Source of the DNA: Anaerolineae bacterium
Lineage (GTDB): Bacteria; Chloroflexota; Anaerolineae; Anaerolineales; Villigracilaceae
NCBI GenBank assembly: GCA_003484265.1
Contig: DNDO01000148.1
Location: 19,132 to 24,820, forward strand
Reading direction: 5' to 3'
Length of the DNA stretch: 5,689 bases
Shown here: one piece after another, positions 4,801-5,689 of the stretch
Layout of the letters: each line of letters starts with the position of its first letter
Numbering within the stretch: position 1 is the first letter of the stretch
Position numbers and translations under genes: made by a program
The notes under the pieces: generated by a model
Told to the model about the DNA's origin: nothing
Database searches by the model: none
The model's input: only the letters and a program-made list of their open reading frames with translations

Positions 4801-5689
4801 ATGAGTGAAAAAATTTCCCGGCGTGATTTTCTCAAACTGGCCACTGCAGGCGCGGCGACCACTGCTGTTCTCACGGGCTGCGGTCCGGCTTCGCGTTATG
4901 TCGAGCGCGAACCGTATATGGAAATGCCGGAATACACCTACAATGGTTTGAGCACTTATTACGCCACGACCTGCCGCGAATGTGCGGCGGCTTGCGGACT
5001 CGTCGTCCGCACGATGCAGGGGCGTGCAATAAAAGTAGAGGGGAACGCCAGCAACCCTGTCAATCTCGGCAAGACTTGCGCGCGTGGGCAGGCGACCTTG
5101 CACGGATTGTATAACCCTGATCGTGTTGAATTCCCAACCAAACAAAATCGCGCTTCCAACCTGTCAAAAGACTCGCTGGATTGGGATACCGCCATTCAGA
5201 TCGTATCTGATGGACTGAAAAACAATGACCCGTCTGAAATCGCCTTTCTGATGGGCATGGCTCCCGATCATCTCTTTGACCTTGTATCCGATCTCGCAAA
5301 ATCGATCGGTGCACCGGCGCCTGTCCGTTTTGGAGCGCTGGGTATGTTTGAATCACGCGCTACATTGGGTAGGGCTGCTGAGAGTTTATTCGGTCAACCG
5401 GGTATGCCGTTCTTTGACCTTGCCAACGCCGATGTTGTCCTTTCGTTTGGCGCGAACTTTCTCGAGACCTGGCTTTCACCGGTTGCGTATACGCGCGACT
5501 TTGCAAAGATGCGACGCAGCAATCCCAAACGGCGCGGATACTTTATCCATTTCGAATCACGCATGTCGCAAACTGCCTCCAAAGCGGATGAATGGATTCC
5601 GCTTCATCCTGGGACCGAGGGTTTGGTCGCGCTCGCAATTGGCAAACTCGTGGCTGAGGCAAAGGGCGGCGCAATTCCGCGCGCTTTCG
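4801..5689 (+). CDS. actB: Molybdopterin-oxidoreductase-like ACIII subunit ActB, N-terminal part (3' end cut by window)
   Basis: The frame is open from ATG 4801 to the window end (296 codons and one base); a GGA seven bases upstream serves as ribosome site. 'SRRDFLKLA' (6-14) is a Tat export signal. It is followed by a hydrophobic stretch and the lipobox Leu24-Thr-Gly-Cys27, so the mature protein may be lipid-anchored at Cys27. Cys58, Cys61, Cys65 and Cys93 form the Cx2Cx3Cx27C pattern of the N-terminal [4Fe-4S] site of the molybdopterin oxidoreductase family, with 'CARG' after it. 'ADEWIPLHPGTEGLVALAI' (262-280) corresponds to the family's pterin-binding 'PGT-D/E-G' region. No cysteine occurs after Cys93 in the visible part. 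In ACIII, ActB is a fusion of this kind of domain (reported to lack molybdenum cofactor) with an iron-sulfur domain homologous to PsrB; the second part would lie beyond the window. Its position directly after the pentaheme actA supports the call. A true molybdenum enzyme is the main alternative. Confidence 0.85.
   Translation, partial: MSEKISRRDFLKLATAGAATTAVLTGCGPASRYVEREPYMEMPEYTYNGLSTYYATTCRECAAACGLVVRTMQGRAIKVEGNASNPVNLGKTCARGQATLHGLYNPDRVEFPTKQNRASNLSKDSLDWDTAIQIVSDGLKNNDPSEIAFLMGMAPDHLFDLVSDLAKSIGAPAPVRFGALGMFESRATLGRAAESLFGQPGMPFFDLANADVVLSFGANFLETWLSPVAYTRDFAKMRRSNPKRRGYFIHFESRMSQTASKADEWIPLHPGTEGLVALAIGKLVAEAKGGAIPRAF

Noticed and set aside
4461..5145. Minus-strand open frames of 137 and 163 codons opposite actA and actB.
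   Set aside because: Both lie antisense to clearly functional heme-binding and iron-sulfur coding sequence, and their predicted products look like shadow composition with no domains.

Overview
The window looks like a piece of a bacterial chromosome of intermediate G+C. The gene set is a CBS-domain protein, an RNase H with a viroplasmin-type N-terminus, an OpgC-like acyltransferase, an isochorismatase-family hydrolase, a Ste24-type M48 protease, and the first two genes of an alternative complex III (ACIII) operon. It would fit a Chloroflexota bacterium, perhaps of the Anaerolineae. That placement is inferred from gene content and protein character and was not checked by any search. There is no CRISPR array, tRNA, rRNA, transposase or integrase.

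Positions 1-3644 hold five plus-strand genes packed like one transcript. The gaps are 20, 0 and 1 bases, and the last pair overlaps by 4 bases (ATGA). The first gene is cut by the window edge. The products act in unrelated processes: a regulatory nucleotide-binding domain, removal of RNA from RNA-DNA hybrids, membrane O-acyl transfer, a small-molecule amidase-like hydrolase and a membrane protease. This therefore looks like a housekeeping gene string and not a single pathway.

Positions 3641-3940 hold a small minus-strand gene for a protein with an N-terminal signal or membrane segment and a C-terminal membrane helix. It converges on the protease gene, and the two stop codons interlock.

Positions 3941-4178 are the only real intergenic stretch and are dense in signals. 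Two related inverted repeats share a CGAC..AAAATG..AT..GTCG pattern. A T-run follows a weak stem, and a strong sigma-70-type promoter (TTTACA-N17-TATAAT) reads to the right. An 18-bp palindrome resembling the Rex operator (or a CRP/FNR-type site) lies on the expected transcription start.

Positions 4179-5689 begin a respiratory operon. The first gene encodes a membrane-anchored pentaheme cytochrome c (ActA). The second encodes the N-terminal part of a Tat-exported, molybdopterin-oxidoreductase-like protein (ActB) with a lipobox. In ACIII these two, together with quinol-binding membrane subunits encoded downstream, oxidise menaquinol and pass electrons to a cytochrome c or directly to a terminal oxidase. 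The operon continues beyond the window. The most interesting points are the putative redox-responsive operator at the ACIII promoter and the intact four-cysteine iron-sulfur motif in the ActB N-terminal domain.
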